In this document: piece after piece, positions 59,688 to 59,721 of the stretch
Layout of the letters: each line of letters begins with the position of its first letter
How positions within the stretch are numbered: position 1 is the first letter of the stretch
DNA from: an uncultured Lachnospiraceae bacterium
Lineage (GTDB): Bacteria; Bacillota; Clostridia; Lachnospirales; Lachnospiraceae
Length of the DNA: 59,721 nt
Reading direction: 5' to 3'
Assembly: GCA_910583895.1 (NCBI GenBank)
Contig: CAJTYJ010000021.1
Location: 1-59,721, forward strand
The notes under the pieces: generated by a model
Told to the model about the DNA's origin: nothing
The model's database searches: none
The model's input: the letters and a program-made list of their open reading frames with translations, nothing else
Position numbers and translations under genes: made by a program

Positions 59688-59721
59688 TATAGAAAAGCTT
59701 CAGCAAAATGTGCTATTCTAT

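Overview
The window looks like a chromosomal segment from a motile, Gram-positive, anaerobic Lachnospiraceae-type Clostridia bacterium. The grounds are strong Shine-Dalgarno sequences, sigma-A and sigma-28 promoters, the gap-pgk-tpiA-gpmI gene order, and a Bacillus/Clostridia-style flgM-flgN-flgK-flgL-X-fliW-csrA operon. Some start codons are TTG or GTG. I see no tRNA, rRNA, insertion sequence, prophage or CRISPR array. Base composition is fairly even, but the glycosyltransferase/LicD block (24-33.6 kb) and the right-hand polysaccharide operon (54-59.7 kb) are visibly richer in A/T.

Layout. Positions 1-8.2 kb hold central glycolysis: the end of gap, then pgk, tpiA, a lipoprotein, gpmI, a membrane protein with an SH3 domain, and eno. 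The region 8.19-8.69 kb has a consensus promoter, a cobalamin riboswitch and a strong terminator but no gene. Positions 8.7-19.6 kb hold housekeeping and signalling genes: a short KdpDE-type pair, tmcAL, topB, a beta-helix transferase, a TraX-like protein, a flavoprotein and a second two-component system. A coiled-coil protein built from 42-bp repeats follows at 19.7-20.4 kb.

Positions 20.5-52.0 kb are a motility island. It carries two flagellins, five GT2-TPR glycosyltransferases (one fused to a CgeB-like transferase), three tandem LicD proteins, a ParA/ComFB pair, fliD-fliS-fliT-like and a degenerate nucleotidyltransferase-fold protein. The minus-strand operon flgM to csrA is next, followed by FliK-like, FhlB-like, lytic transglycosylase, PilZ, a sixth GT2 and a FliD-C-terminal-like protein. 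Positions 53.4-59.7 kb hold an operon for nucleotide-activated phospho-alcohol or sugar chemistry: LicC-like, TagF-like, TarI/IspD-like, SDR, LicD, a methyltransferase and a membrane protein. A very good sigma-28 promoter precedes it, which ties it to flagellar gene expression.

Reading of the whole: flagellin is made under sigma-28 and CsrA/FliW control, and its mRNA leader carries a textbook CsrA hairpin. The GT2, LicD and CDP-alcohol genes probably build a phosphodiester-containing glycan on the filament. That function is inferred from gene order and promoter sharing, not shown directly. Other unusual items are the gene-less cobalamin riboswitch, a terminator-like hairpin that buries the eno ribosome binding site, and a 130-bp two-hairpin repeat present twice just upstream of start codons.
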